Origin: Photobacterium profundum SS9
Lineage (GTDB): Bacteria > Pseudomonadota > Gammaproteobacteria > Enterobacterales > Vibrionaceae
Length of the DNA: 64,000 nt
Assembly (NCBI RefSeq): GCF_000196255.1
Contig: NC_006371.1
Coordinates: forward strand, 1,561,902-1,625,901
Direction: 5' to 3'
Below, in pieces: positions 28,181 through 36,659 of this stretch. The notes beneath the pieces are model-generated. The model was given only the letters and a program-made list of their open reading frames with translations, did not search any database and was not told where the DNA came from. The position numbers were made by a program, and so were the translations under genes. Each line of letters opens with the position of its first letter. Position 1 is the first letter of the stretch.

Positions 28181-28275
28181 AAAATCTCGCCAGCCTTCAG
28201 GGCTAAGTAGGTTAAAGAAATAGCTGATGCGCCAAGCGCAATAGATATGTAAATCACAAATAACTTGCCGATCAT
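28177..28275 (-). CDS. Tiny phage membrane protein A (32 aa)
   Basis: MIGKLFVIYISIALGASAIS continuing LTYLALKAGEIL: a single transmembrane helix. Preceded by an excellent ribosome site (AGGGGGAAAT-ATG). The next ORF starts within its stop codon. Function unknown; holin or spanin-like role is only a guess from position. Confidence 0.55.
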   Translation of the reverse strand: MIGKLFVIYISIALGASAISLTYLALKAGEIL

Positions 28276-28297
28276 ATTTCCCCCTGAAAGACAGGCA

Positions 28298-28330
28298 TAA
28301 AAAAAGCCCGACCAAATTAATGATCGGGCT
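28298..28330 (-). terminator. Rho-independent terminator after the tRNA
   Basis: On the minus strand AGCCCGATC-loop-GGTCGGGCT followed by T7, ten bases after the tRNA 3' end. Confidence 0.8.
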
Positions 28331-28339
28331 TGCTTTGTT

Positions 28340-28415
28340 TGGTGCGCCTTACTGGACTTGAACCAGTGACCTCCTAGTTATGAGCTAGGCACTCTAACCA
28401 CTGAGTTAAAGGCAC
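28340..28415 (-). tRNA. tRNA with anticodon CAT (Met or Ile2)
   Basis: 76 nt on the minus strand. Acceptor GTGCCTT pairs with AAGGCGC (one G-T), followed by A and encoded CCA. Anticodon stem CCTAG/CTAGG with loop CTCATAA gives anticodon CAT; T arm ACTGG-TTCAAGT-CCAGT. CAT may be elongator Met or, after lysidine modification, an AUA-reading Ile tRNA, which AT-rich phages often carry. Sits inside the phage module. Confidence 0.88.
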
Positions 28416-28569
28416 ATAATTCAATCATTCATAAATCCTGGGAATCGCATCGTCGTTCAAAAATGATTGCATTTTAAATATTATTTAGTGAACCGACCGC
28501 GACAGCTCAACGCCATTTGAAAAGATTTTCTTCAACAAATAATTGATCGGTTCACTGAATAACACGCAT

Positions 28570-28602
28570 AAAAAAACCCCACTCTTTTAAGAGCGGGGTT
28601 TA
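28570..28602 (-). terminator. Rho-independent terminator
   Basis: Minus strand AACCCCGCTCTTAAAAGAGTGGGGTT read as stem and loop, then a T7 run. A longer inverted repeat (AGTGAACCGA near 28489 with TCGGTTCACT near 28545) lies beside it; meaning unknown. Confidence 0.75.
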
Positions 28603-28716
28603 GTGCGTTTGCATTTCGCTTTGTCATAAATGACAGGTACACGCCAACCATATTCAGGCTGCACAATGCTAAGGACAACATTGTACTTTTCGGTCGGCAA
28701 ACCTAGCCCAAACGAG

Positions 28717-28746
28717 AAAAGCCCCGACCGTATGATCGAGGCTTTA
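28717..28746 (-). terminator. Terminator after the 72-aa coiled-coil gene
   Basis: Minus strand AAGCCTCGATC, loop ATAC, GGTCGGGGCTTTT, directly behind the stop at 28750. Confidence 0.7.
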
Positions 28747-28749
28747 TGA

Positions 28750-28968
28750 TTAAGGTTTTATCAATGCTGCTACTGAAGCAATAAGGCTTAATAAAACTGG
28801 AATCCAAACAAATTTTAGAGGGAAATAAAACGTTTCCCTATCAAACTTCCTTGATTCTGAAAGAAGTTTAATTTCTTCAGCTCTGAATTTTAGCGTTTCT
28901 GCTGTATCCTTTAGCAGTTGCGCATTTTCTTTTTCAAGCTCTAATATTCTTTTGTCTTTTTCGCACAT
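28750..28968 (-). CDS. Coiled-coil protein with C-terminal membrane anchor
   Basis: 72 residues: a helical, charged heptad-like part (CEKDKRILELEKENAQLLKD, AETLKFRAEEIKLL) and one C-terminal helix (WIPVLLSLIASVAALI). It resembles the 68-residue protein at 39516 in start (MC-), coiled coil and the shared AE-LKF motif, so the two are likely paralogues. Tail-anchored, function unknown. Confidence 0.65.
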   Translation of the reverse strand: MCEKDKRILELEKENAQLLKDTAETLKFRAEEIKLLSESRKFDRETFYFPLKFVWIPVLLSLIASVAALIKP

Positions 28969-29020
28969 ATTCTTGGTTCCTTATTTTTAGTTAGCGGGAT
29001 TGCCGTCCCAACATCAACCA

Positions 29021-29569
29021 TTATACGGAAATATTTTCCGAATGCAATGATCTTGATGCTTTTTCTATTATAGCATCTAAAACAAAGCGCTTTGATTCAT
29101 CACCGTACCAGTTGCGCAATGTCCTAACTTGAATGCCGCTAATTTCTTCTAGCTGGGCTAGGCTTCTTAATCCGCCATCCTTAACGTATTCAGCGCAAGT
29201 TTTTACAGCGTCAACATCCGACTTAAGAATGAATGGTGATTTAATCCCAAATTCATATTTATATAGTGAAAAATCTTCATTAGATCGGGTTGCCTTATCG
29301 GCAAGTTCTTCTAGCCTTTCAAGTGAATCTACATGCTTATTAATCCCCTCATCAAAATAATAAATTGAATAAGTGACTTTATTAAGTTTTGCTACTTCTT
29401 CATCTACAGAATATCGATCATCTTTAGATTTAATAATAATCACATTTTTCTTTTTATAATGACTGTAACTATCAATGATCTCTTGCCTCACAACGTCTTT
29501 ATCATAATCGCCAAACTGAACTGACCAAGTAACATTATTAAATGTTAAAAGACTATAGTAATTTTTCAT
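29021..29569 (-). CDS. Unknown phage protein with HTH-like C-terminus
   Basis: 182 residues. No family recognised. The last 55 residues contain GLRSLAQLEEISGIQVRTLR and NWYGDESKRFVLDAIIEKAS, which looks like a helix-turn-helix (A-L-E-I-S-G-I-x-x-R-T-L-R), so it may bind DNA. The N-terminal 120 residues are acidic and soluble. Ends its own unit, with a terminator upstream at 29657. Confidence 0.6.
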   Translation of the reverse strand: MKNYYSLLTFNNVTWSVQFGDYDKDVVRQEIIDSYSHYKKKNVIIIKSKDDRYSVDEEVAKLNKVTYSIYYFDEGINKHVDSLERLEELADKATRSNEDFSLYKYEFGIKSPFILKSDVDAVKTCAEYVKDGGLRSLAQLEEISGIQVRTLRNWYGDESKRFVLDAIIEKASRSLHSENISV

Positions 29570-29656
29570 CCGTCACCTTAATTCATTGGTATGCTCCAAT
29601 TATGGGAATATAGTACCGATAAATCAAGGTTAAAGGAATCAATTGCCGATCACGAA

Positions 29657-29688
29657 TAAAAAAAACCGCTTAGTGAAGACATAAGCGG
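29657..29688 (-). terminator. Rho-independent terminator
   Basis: Minus strand CCGCTTA-loop-TAAGCGG followed by a long T-run, between two minus-strand phage genes. Confidence 0.7.
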
Positions 29689-29773
29689 GTTCAGTACCTA
29701 AGCCGCTGCATCAAACACAGCTTGTGAACGTTGCGATCATACTAACTATAGAGAAAGTTCAACGGCTTAAATT

Positions 29774-29991
29774 TTATAGGTAACTTTGAAATTTTCTATT
29801 TCTTACAACCAAATCGTAAACTGTACTCGCTTCATTCATTCTTATTTCCAGTCTTTCGTTTGATTGAATTGCTGCAATAGTGCCTGTTTTTTTATCACCA
29901 TATTTTTATTAAAAGCCGTTATTTGTTTTTTAGATCTTTCTTGCCTTTTGGCTGGCTTGAATTTACTTAATGAAAATGAGGTGTCTGTCAT
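29774..29991 (-). pseudogene. Small phage gene with a frameshift
   Basis: One frame starts MTDTSFSLSKFKPAKRQERS then KKQITAFNKN and stops at 49 codons. A second overlapping frame continues protein-like sequence, GDKKTGTIAAIQSNERLEIR then MNEASTVYDLVVRNRKFQSY. Total span is not a multiple of three, so a small indel in the A/T-rich AATAAAAATATGG stretch has probably split one gene of about 72 residues. Function unknown. Confidence 0.5.
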
Positions 29992-30007
29992 TATTATATT
30001 CCGGCAT

Positions 30008-30035
30008 TAAAAAACCCGCATTAATAACGGGTTTT
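30008..30035 (-). terminator. Rho-independent terminator after Q-like operon
   Basis: Minus strand AAAACCCGTTATTAATGCGGGTTTTTT: ACCCG/CGGGT stem with T-run. Confidence 0.75.
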
Positions 30036-30095
30036 AAGTCATGCGATCAATTCCTTGCCGCAATGACATTAATATACACAAAGGTTACTTTTATA

Positions 30096-30461
30096 TCAAT
30101 ACAAATAACTATTTATCCTTATTGATTTTTTAGCTTCGCAAAGTCTAGTTTTATATGTATTTCGTTTTATTCTTAAATAACGTGCGGCGTCTTCTTGATT
30201 CCATCTATTGCCGTTACAATCGCCCCCATATTCAACCATTAATATATTTCGTTGCAGTATCGAACAATTCTCATCGATTATTTTGTCGATATATTCAGGC
30301 ATTGAATTGTCTACTAATGAAATAGAGCCAGCTTTTTTTGTCACCTCGCCAGCCTGAACACTTTCGCCGCTTTCAATCATTTGATTCAATTCAGCTGATG
30401 TAATAAATCCATCTGTAACGATCCACAATCCCCACTGATTAAGCGCGTCTTCGAGTTTCAT
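30096..30461 (-). CDS. Q-like phage antiterminator
   Basis: 121 residues. Starts with the W-G-x-W pattern of the antiterminator Q family (LEDALNQWGLWIVTDGF) and ends with a helix-turn-helix DAARYLRIKRNTYKTRLCEA KK-type segment, as in phage 82 Q proteins. Such proteins let RNA polymerase read through into late genes. It is the last gene of the early block and starts 26 bp after the VRR-NUC gene. No lysis cassette or structural genes follow, only the tRNA and tiny ORFs. Confidence 0.65.
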   Translation of the reverse strand: MKLEDALNQWGLWIVTDGFITSAELNQMIESGESVQAGEVTKKAGSISLVDNSMPEYIDKIIDENCSILQRNILMVEYGGDCNGNRWNQEDAARYLRIKRNTYKTRLCEAKKSIRINSYLY

Positions 30462-30486
30462 GTTTTCCCTTAATTATTCAGGCTGT

Positions 30487-30849
30487 TTAGAATGGGTTTT
30501 CTTTTTGCCTTTCACGTTTAAGAGCATAAAAATTAATATGCTCCGTCATGAGTCGATCAAATTCATCTCGGCTAGTTGCTATAAAAGCGATGCCGCCGTG
30601 TTTCCTGACATCTTCAATGAATTTAATTTGTTCAGGTGATACCTTTCCATTTAGTGTTTTTACTTCAACGGCTAAAAAAATTCCGTTGGTTGTCCATCCG
30701 ATTAGATCACTGCTTCCTTTGCCTAGTCCGTATCTGATCCATCGACTGCCTGATTTTACCGCCCCGACATTGTTTCTTAGCAACACTCCCACGCAAGGAT
30801 GAGAAAAAGCTGCTCGAATAATGTCCGTTAGAATCTGGCTTTCTGTCAT
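30487..30849 (-). CDS. VRR-NUC domain nuclease
   Basis: 120 residues covering a stand-alone VRR-NUC (PD-(D/E)XK) domain: TESQILTDIIRAAFSHPCVG, NNVGAVKSG, YGLGKGSSDLIGWT, FLAVEVKTLNGKVSPEQIKF, GGIAFIA. The D in SSDLIG and E-V-K in AVEVK are the metal/catalytic residues. Such phage proteins act as Holliday-junction or replication nucleases. ATG 30849 follows AGGAGT; frame upstream to 30960 has no site. Confidence 0.85.
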   Translation of the reverse strand: MTESQILTDIIRAAFSHPCVGVLLRNNVGAVKSGSRWIRYGLGKGSSDLIGWTTNGIFLAVEVKTLNGKVSPEQIKFIEDVRKHGGIAFIATSRDEFDRLMTEHINFYALKRERQKENPF

Positions 30850-31433
30850 TCTTTTGACACTCCTGTTAGTCTTCGTCCTGAGCATTATTTTCCAGTTCGA
30901 GTTACCAACAGTTAGTTCTATAGAATGTACATTTTTCGTTGAACATTTAGCCCACTTCACACTCTCTCAAGTGGTTTTTTTTTACCTTTTCGTCTTCGAG
31001 TGACATTGCAACCAATCATATCGCTTGAAAATCGATTTTAACCACCCCTAAAAAGCACGCTGTTAAATCTTCACCATGCTAGGCAAGCGAATACCTACCT
31101 TTTGAATCTGCGTTCAATTCTGAGCATTTCAACTAAGATTTAAAGAATTAGCCCTTTAGGAAAGTGATCCGGCGCTTAGAAACCACGGTCAGCTGTCCTC
31201 GGCACTCAAAGCCTTCTCTGTCGCTCTTGCTCTAGAGGCTCTAGGCTCTTGTAATATGTAAATATGTCCCCCTCTAGGGACTATATATTTATATATATGG
31301 TTTTTGACGGGATTTCTCCCTTTAAAATCAATAGATTAAGTTCGTCATGAATCGACGAATGACGGACTGTAACATATTGATTTGCCTCGCATTGGCTTCG
31401 CGTCAGTAAAATGACGAGGCGACGAGTTGCGCG
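30850..31433. other. Non-coding phage region, 584 bp
   Basis: Lies 3' of the helicase gene and 5' of VRR-NUC. No gene seen. It holds a very AT-rich run (31279-31303, TATATATTTATATATATGG core), an inverted pair CGTCAT/ATGACG at about 31342-31363 and CGTCA/TGACG at about 31403. It must contain the promoter for the VRR-NUC/Q unit; an origin is possible but unproven. Confidence 0.4.
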
Positions 31434-32996
31434 TTAATTAGCGCCTATCACTGCCAGTTTTACGCCTGACGACGAAGCAATTAACCGACCATCATTGACC
31501 ATTATTTTGATCAATTCACGACATTTATGAAGTGATATATGATCGGTAAATACAGTATCTCTATTTGTCTCAATTTCGTTCTTTGAAACAACAGATCCAT
31601 CACGTTTTAAGTACTCAATTAAATCAAGTTCGCGGTGATATTCTTGATCACGTTCATGGATTGTTGACTCATAATTTGTCGGTTTAGTTGCGGTAAAAGC
31701 GCCATTTTCTGAGCGCTTTAAATAGATAGGTTCTTCCCAAAACTTAACGTGATTTGTTTTTTCTAAGTTCACGATAACCGTGTTTTTATCTTCAACTGTG
31801 ATAGGACCATCTTTTTTTCTTTTCGCTTGTTCTTTAACTTGAGCCACGGTTTTTAAGCTGATGTGTGTACGGCTTCGGTCAATAAAACCTGATGCCCCAC
31901 GCGCTGAACCAGCACTTCCCTTTGATGAGTGGTGAACCATTAATACGGCTGCGCCTGTAGCCTTACAAATTCTGTTTACTGCGTTAACAAACATCGTCGC
32001 TGAGTGGTTATCATTTTCTTGAGCGCCGTAAAATGCTGACATTGGATCAAGGATAACCAATCGAACGTCGCCAAGTTCCTCAACTTCACGCGCTATATTA
32101 TCAACAAACCCTGTAAGTTTTGCGCTTCCTCGATCTTCTGCAATAATGCGAATGTCATCACCAACAAGTGATGTAATGTGAAGGTTTTCAACCAGCCTAT
32201 TTTTCATTGATTGCGTGTTGCATTCCATTGCTGTCAGTACAGAACGAACGCGGCGCTTGTAATCGTCGCGGAAATCTTCACCGCCAAGCACCACAACTTT
32301 ACCCGCCTTTGTAGGCTTAAATGGTCTGTTATAACCTATAAAAGCTGACAACCCTAAAGCAACTGATACGGCAAGGTGAATAGTTGAAAATGACTTACCT
32401 GAACCGCCAGCGCCCGTTAACATTGCAACTTCGCCTAGTGGCAAGCAGTTATGGAAAATAAGCTCTTTGTGTTCGATAGGACCATTATAAAAGTCGTCCT
32501 GCTGGCTAATATTCGCCTTTAGGTTGAATAGCTTATTCACCGTTGATTGATCGGCGTACTGTTCTGTTAGCATCTTATATTCACTCAATGTTATGCCGCC
32601 TTGCATGAAGTCTTGGTGTGCTTCTTCAATCTTTCTAGTTGCTGAGTTCTTTTTAACAACTTCAACATATGCCATCACGTTGGCTGACGATGGCGTATTT
32701 TTTGCCAGCTCTGCGATATAGCTGATATTGATTAGCTCGCCGTGACCCTGAACCTCAATTTCATCTGAAAGCGTGATCAGGTCTGTCGGTGTTCCAAACG
32801 CTGTTAATTTTGTAATTGCCTTGAAAAGCAGCCTGTGAGCATGACCAATAAAAGAATCGTGTGACAGCTCGCCAAGAATCTTAGGAATGCATTTGTTATC
32901 AATGATCATTGCGCCAATTACAGACTGTTCAGCCCCGATGTTACTTGCTGCAACGCGGTCTTTGTACGTGTCTTGTTCTTTAGTTTGTGCGTTCAT
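31434..32996 (-). CDS. Replicative DnaB/RepA-like helicase with DnaB N-terminal domain
   Basis: 520 residues. N-terminal DnaB-type domain (GAEQSVIGAMIIDNKCIPKI, HDSFIGHAHRLLFKAI), then a RecA-like ATPase with Walker A GAGGSGKSFSTIH near residue 198 and Walker B VRLVILDPMSAFYG, plus MVHHSSKGSAGSARGASGF (motif H3/H4). It would unwind phage DNA at replication forks. Overlaps the exonuclease gene by 4 bases (ATGA). Full length, no lesion. Confidence 0.88.
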   Translation of the reverse strand: MNAQTKEQDTYKDRVAASNIGAEQSVIGAMIIDNKCIPKILGELSHDSFIGHAHRLLFKAITKLTAFGTPTDLITLSDEIEVQGHGELINISYIAELAKNTPSSANVMAYVEVVKKNSATRKIEEAHQDFMQGGITLSEYKMLTEQYADQSTVNKLFNLKANISQQDDFYNGPIEHKELIFHNCLPLGEVAMLTGAGGSGKSFSTIHLAVSVALGLSAFIGYNRPFKPTKAGKVVVLGGEDFRDDYKRRVRSVLTAMECNTQSMKNRLVENLHITSLVGDDIRIIAEDRGSAKLTGFVDNIAREVEELGDVRLVILDPMSAFYGAQENDNHSATMFVNAVNRICKATGAAVLMVHHSSKGSAGSARGASGFIDRSRTHISLKTVAQVKEQAKRKKDGPITVEDKNTVIVNLEKTNHVKFWEEPIYLKRSENGAFTATKPTNYESTIHERDQEYHRELDLIEYLKRDGSVVSKNEIETNRDTVFTDHISLHKCRELIKIMVNDGRLIASSSGVKLAVIGAN

Positions 32997-33847
32997 GGAT
33001 TCCGTCCCTTAAAAATTTGCGGCTTTCTTTGGTTTCCAAGGATTTTTGGATCTAGCCCCATTGATGAAAAAGCATAAGGGGGTAATGACAACCGCTTAGT
33101 TCCTTCAACATATGAACGCCAATTACCTGATTCACGCGCTGACTTTATAGAAGCCATATCTTGTAAGGCGAGTAACTTACCAGCTGCAATTGCTAGATCA
33201 TCCAGCTCGTAACACGACACGGCATAAGGTGGAGTTTTCTCAACAGCAACAAAGATAAAGCGATTTGCTTTTACTGATTCAGAATAGAAAGCGTGTTGAA
33301 CAAAATAACGGTACTTTGCAACGCTTCTAGCGAATCCAGCCTCACTTGCATCTTCAGTTGATTTAAGGTCAACAATAATATTGTCATCACGTAGCCAGTC
33401 ATGACGGCATTTAAGATCAAGCCCCGTTTCCGAGTCGTGCCAAAACACGCTTACTTCTGGTCTACCATTTGAAAACCAATATGCTGATTCAGGATTTGAA
33501 AAAACGCTGTCACACATAGCCGCGCATTTATCCCAAGTTTCCTGACTGACTACTGTCTTACCTTTGTTTGTCTCTTTAAACAGTTCAAGCTGCTCTTTTC
33601 CCGCCTTCGTTCTTTTGTTTATTTCAGGGCTTATTACAAATTCAAGAGCCGTTTTGTGCGGCTCTAAAACCATTGAGTGAAACAGCGAACCTTCTGTAAA
33701 TGCCGCCGTTTCTTTCCGCTCGATAATTCGGTCAATATAGTGCGCTTTAAAGTGAAGCGGTGAGCGTCTAACAACGTCTAGACAGCTTTTACTTATCGCA
33801 TCTGTTGCGTGGTATTCTTCGTTCGTTAGTGAGTCACAATCGTAAAT
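32993..33847 (-). CDS. RecE/exonuclease VIII-like nuclease, probable ATT start
   Basis: PD-(D/E)XK exonuclease: SRSPL-type N-terminus (LTNEEYHATDAISKSCLDVV, RRSPLHFKAHYIDR, TEGSLFHSMVLEPHK), catalytic region KCRHDWLRDDNIIVDLKSTE and the RYFVQHAFYS helix. The first ATG (33673) falls inside the fold; the frame is open for 58 more codons to an ATT at 33847 (IYDCDSLTNEEYH), and no ATG, GTG or TTG exists there. Resects DNA ends for phage recombination, with the upstream ATPase and DUF669-like gene. Start is inference. Confidence 0.75.
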   Translation of the reverse strand: MYDCDSLTNEEYHATDAISKSCLDVVRRSPLHFKAHYIDRIIERKETAAFTEGSLFHSMVLEPHKTALEFVISPEINKRTKAGKEQLELFKETNKGKTVVSQETWDKCAAMCDSVFSNPESAYWFSNGRPEVSVFWHDSETGLDLKCRHDWLRDDNIIVDLKSTEDASEAGFARSVAKYRYFVQHAFYSESVKANRFIFVAVEKTPPYAVSCYELDDLAIAAGKLLALQDMASIKSARESGNWRSYVEGTKRLSLPPYAFSSMGLDPKILGNQRKPQIFKGRNP

Positions 33848-34046
33848 CCTGACATTCTTTTTCGTGTGAAAACATAGACCTTATTGTTTCGCCTTCTAGC
33901 GTTAAATGGATGAAATCACCCTGCCGTCTAGCGTCTGTTATTTCCCATTTTTGCCTGTCAAGCATGAATGGAATGCCTAATTCAATACTGTTCATCAGCC
34001 CTTTGTGTTGAGCCGATCCAATCAAAATTGCATATGTTCTTTTCAT
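33834..34046 (-). CDS. Small unknown phage protein (70 aa)
   Basis: MKRTYAILIGSAQHKGLMNS, then QKWEITDARRQGDFIHLTLE. Predicted small soluble beta-rich protein. Overlaps the exonuclease start by 14 bp and follows the coiled-coil gene closely, so it fits the tight early operon. No family recognised. Confidence 0.55.
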   Translation of the reverse strand: MKRTYAILIGSAQHKGLMNSIELGIPFMLDRQKWEITDARRQGDFIHLTLEGETIRSMFSHEKECQDLRL

Positions 34047-34059
34047 TTTTTACCCTCCC

Positions 34060-34842
34060 CTACGCAAGCCTAGCCATGTCAAGATCTTCAGGCATTACAG
34101 CCCAGTTTTGGCTCTTAAGTTTTATTAAGAAATTCCTTGAAAGTTCTAGTACATCATCTGACGGTTGAGGTAAGTGTTTTACTACCCTTGTTCTTTCGCC
34201 TTTAGAAAGCGCGAATACGCCCTCTGGTATTGCGACTCCAACTTCGTCATGTTCATCAAGTACAATCCCACGATAAACAGCGCCCGTTTTCTTGTTTGAA
34301 TAGAGCAAGCAAAGTTGTTTTTCTTTTGAGTCTTGCCCGTCAATCGTCACTGATAGCAAGTGAGGGAAAAGCATCAACTGTTCTCCGTCTTCGTTGCTGT
34401 AGAATTTTGAGATCCTAGATTGAGCAACAACAACTGATGCTTTTTCTATGTCAGAACGGTATTTCTTATTCGATTTCTTTAGCGATTCATTGCCTGTTAG
34501 TAATTCTTTATTTTTAACTTGAAGGCGCTTGATTTGTTCCTTCGTTCGCTTCAGTTCTTTAGATTCAGTTGATAGCTTTTTGTTATCATGCTCAAGACCC
34601 GCTATTTTCACGTTAGCTTGCGAAAGCTTTGCCTTTAAATGGTTTATTGAATGCCCGTATTCTTCGATAATCTTGCGTGATTTCTTGGCTGTTTCAACGC
34701 CTATAAGGCATGATTCAGCAAGGTCATCACGCTCTATTGTCGTGGCTTCAAGATCGTTTATCAGGCTGTCATGTTCGATAACTTCAGCGTTATAAGCCTC
34801 GATCATCATAACTAGCAATTCATCAACTGTTTTAGTCGTCAT
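34060..34842 (-). CDS. Coiled-coil phage protein (260 aa)
   Basis: Residues 1-140 are a long coiled coil (DLEATTIERDDLAESCLIGV, LKAKLSQANVKIAGLEHDNK, KRTKEQIKRLQVKNKELLTG). The rest is globular (EQLMLFPHLLSVTIDGQDSK, CLLYSNKKTGAVYRGIV). No known domain. In the replication operon; start overlaps the end of the 91-codon gene. Confidence 0.65.
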   Translation of the reverse strand: MTTKTVDELLVMMIEAYNAEVIEHDSLINDLEATTIERDDLAESCLIGVETAKKSRKIIEEYGHSINHLKAKLSQANVKIAGLEHDNKKLSTESKELKRTKEQIKRLQVKNKELLTGNESLKKSNKKYRSDIEKASVVVAQSRISKFYSNEDGEQLMLFPHLLSVTIDGQDSKEKQLCLLYSNKKTGAVYRGIVLDEHDEVGVAIPEGVFALSKGERTRVVKHLPQPSDDVLELSRNFLIKLKSQNWAVMPEDLDMARLA

Positions 34843-35107
34843 ATTTTCTATCTTTCCATTTGTTCAAATAATAATTCAGTCGGTTTTTGTAATACTGTCT
34901 TTCACAAACGTTAACTTCGATCTCTATCGTTCTGGCGATTTCTGTCCTATCAATCATTCTTAGCTTTAAAAGGTGGATGTTTAGCGCGGATAGTCTATCC
35001 AGTTCCCTTTGTGGTTCATCTTTGATGAATGCTAACGGCCACAATTCTATTTTCTTATCTTGCTTATATTTCATGCTGAAAAATGAGCGCCAAACAATAG
35101 CGCTCAT
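34832..35107 (-). CDS. Small unknown phage protein (about 80-91 aa)
   Basis: Core MKYKQDKKIELWPLAFIKDE, LDRLSALNIHLLKLRMIDRT, ERQYYKNRLNYYLNKWKDRK: helical and basic. Start is 35107 (after AGG, tight spacing) or the ATG at 35074. Overlaps the next gene by 11 bp. No family recognised. Confidence 0.5.
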   Translation of the reverse strand: MSAIVWRSFFSMKYKQDKKIELWPLAFIKDEPQRELDRLSALNIHLLKLRMIDRTEIARTIEIEVNVCERQYYKNRLNYYLNKWKDRKYDD

Positions 35108-35122
35108 ACCTAGCTTTAAGCG

Positions 35123-35653
35123 TTAAAAGTTGCCAGCTTGATGGCTTGCTGACCCGTTCATGTAGGCTTGATATTCGTCGTGGCACTGGCTTGCTGGATT
35201 AGGTGAAAGGAAGCAATCAACAGTGTTAAACACTTCGCCTGTTTGCTTGTTCTTTCGTTGACCTAGCTTAACCACAACAGGCAAGCCGTTTAGCTCTGTG
35301 TAATTCCGAATGTTGTACTTGTCAGGTACGGTGTGCGCGCTTCGTGAATGCTCAAGAATTGCGGCAAACTGAGCCGTCATCTCGCCAATGAAGTCAGACT
35401 GTTCAGCGTCTTGGCCTTTTGAGTCTTTAAGGTAGAAATCGTGAAAAACAAACCGACCCGCGTAACGTTCATCGGAAATGATAATTCGAGCGCTTAAACG
35501 CTCTGATTTAGAGTCTGGATTCTGGCTCTTAACTACAACGCCGCCAAGGTTGTCAAACTTCAGCTGAAGTTCGCCTTTCAACACTGTGCCTTTTGGTAGT
35601 GGTGAAAAGTCTTTTCCCTGCGCCATGCCAGCGCCGTTTGCTACATTAATCAT
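35123..35653 (-). CDS. DUF669-like phage recombination accessory protein
   Basis: 176 residues: LPKGTVLKGELQLKFDNLGG, SARIIISDERYAGRFVFHDF, AAILEHSRSAHTVPDKYNIR, GLPVVVKLGQRKNKQTGEVF NTVD-type ending. It has the shape of DUF669-type proteins that travel with a phage AAA ATPase and may bind single-stranded DNA. Overlaps the ATPase gene by 4 bp (ATGA), so translationally coupled. Confidence 0.65.
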   Translation of the reverse strand: MINVANGAGMAQGKDFSPLPKGTVLKGELQLKFDNLGGVVVKSQNPDSKSERLSARIIISDERYAGRFVFHDFYLKDSKGQDAEQSDFIGEMTAQFAAILEHSRSAHTVPDKYNIRNYTELNGLPVVVKLGQRKNKQTGEVFNTVDCFLSPNPASQCHDEYQAYMNGSASHQAGNF

Positions 35654-36453
35654 TTCTTATCCTTGATTTTGTTAATTACATTATTTAAATCTGCTGGCTC
35701 GATAGCCTGAAGATTTCCGCTCCTATCCTTTGCTGGGTAGCCGCGTGAGTTGCTTGCACTTGTAATAAAGAACCGCTTTTCGTTTTCGTCTGCAATCATC
35801 GTCAATACTTCATCAAAGATGTAAGGAAGTTCAACGCCGCTTTTACTTCCTTCAAGCAGTAAGCTGTATGACGACTCGCCCGACTCATCAATTTTTTCTT
35901 TCAATCCGCCGATCATGACAATATCTTTTTTTCCGTGCTGAACCTGTCTAATAAAGTTGACCATCTGCTGACCTACTAGACCGTACACGGCGCGCTTATC
36001 GATTGCCCCCTGCTTTGTAATCACTTCGTCTTGTTGCTGCGACCATATGAGGGAGTCGCGGCAAAATTCAGTTATTGAATCCCAGAAAACAACGTCAAAA
36101 TCATCAAAAATGTCATCGCCTAGCATCGATCTCGCCATCCCATAATGAGCGTGTGAGTAAATGTCATCAGCTGCTACTGAGGGATTAGCGCCAGTAAGTA
36201 ACACCGCTAAGTGTCTGCATATTTGCCAAGCTGAAGTTCCAAAATCAACAGCAACGTCTCTAACGTGAATGCTTGAAAAGTCGAGGTCATCAACAGATAA
36301 CAAGCCAGCCTCGCCATCAATAACAAGCACTCTCTTGCCAGCATCGATAAGGGATCTGATTTGTGATGTTTTCCCGATTCCAGAAATACCAGTAATAAGC
36401 ACTTTCACAGACTTTGATTTATTCCTATCAATCTTTGTTCTTATAATGCTCAA
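35650..36453 (-). CDS. Phage AAA-type nucleotide-binding protein (AAA_24)
   Basis: 267 residues. Walker A ITGISGIGKTSQIRSLID near residue 20, Walker B DFDVVFWDSITEF, and sensor-like MIGGLKEKID. RecA-fold ATPase of the phage recombination/annealing module (Sak4-like in position). First intact gene after the IS200/IS630 insertion; the IS pair at 36581-38287 separates it from its upstream promoter. Confidence 0.82.
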   Translation of the reverse strand: MSIIRTKIDRNKSKSVKVLITGISGIGKTSQIRSLIDAGKRVLVIDGEAGLLSVDDLDFSSIHVRDVAVDFGTSAWQICRHLAVLLTGANPSVAADDIYSHAHYGMARSMLGDDIFDDFDVVFWDSITEFCRDSLIWSQQQDEVITKQGAIDKRAVYGLVGQQMVNFIRQVQHGKKDIVMIGGLKEKIDESGESSYSLLLEGSKSGVELPYIFDEVLTMIADENEKRFFITSASNSRGYPAKDRSGNLQAIEPADLNNVINKIKDKK

Positions 36454-36659
36454 TTAGTATTCCCTCCGTTTAGGCGATAAATTTAAGGCGCAAAAATCCC
36501 AAGACGTAATAACTATCGCATTACGCACTCTGGTTTGTATTTATTAGATTGTCTTTAGCGGCTAAAACGATAACAGGTTAACTAAACAACCACCTACTAA
36601 AGTAGGTGGGTTAGTATTAAGGACTGAAAGTCCGGATACGGGTCAAAGACCCGTTTTCG

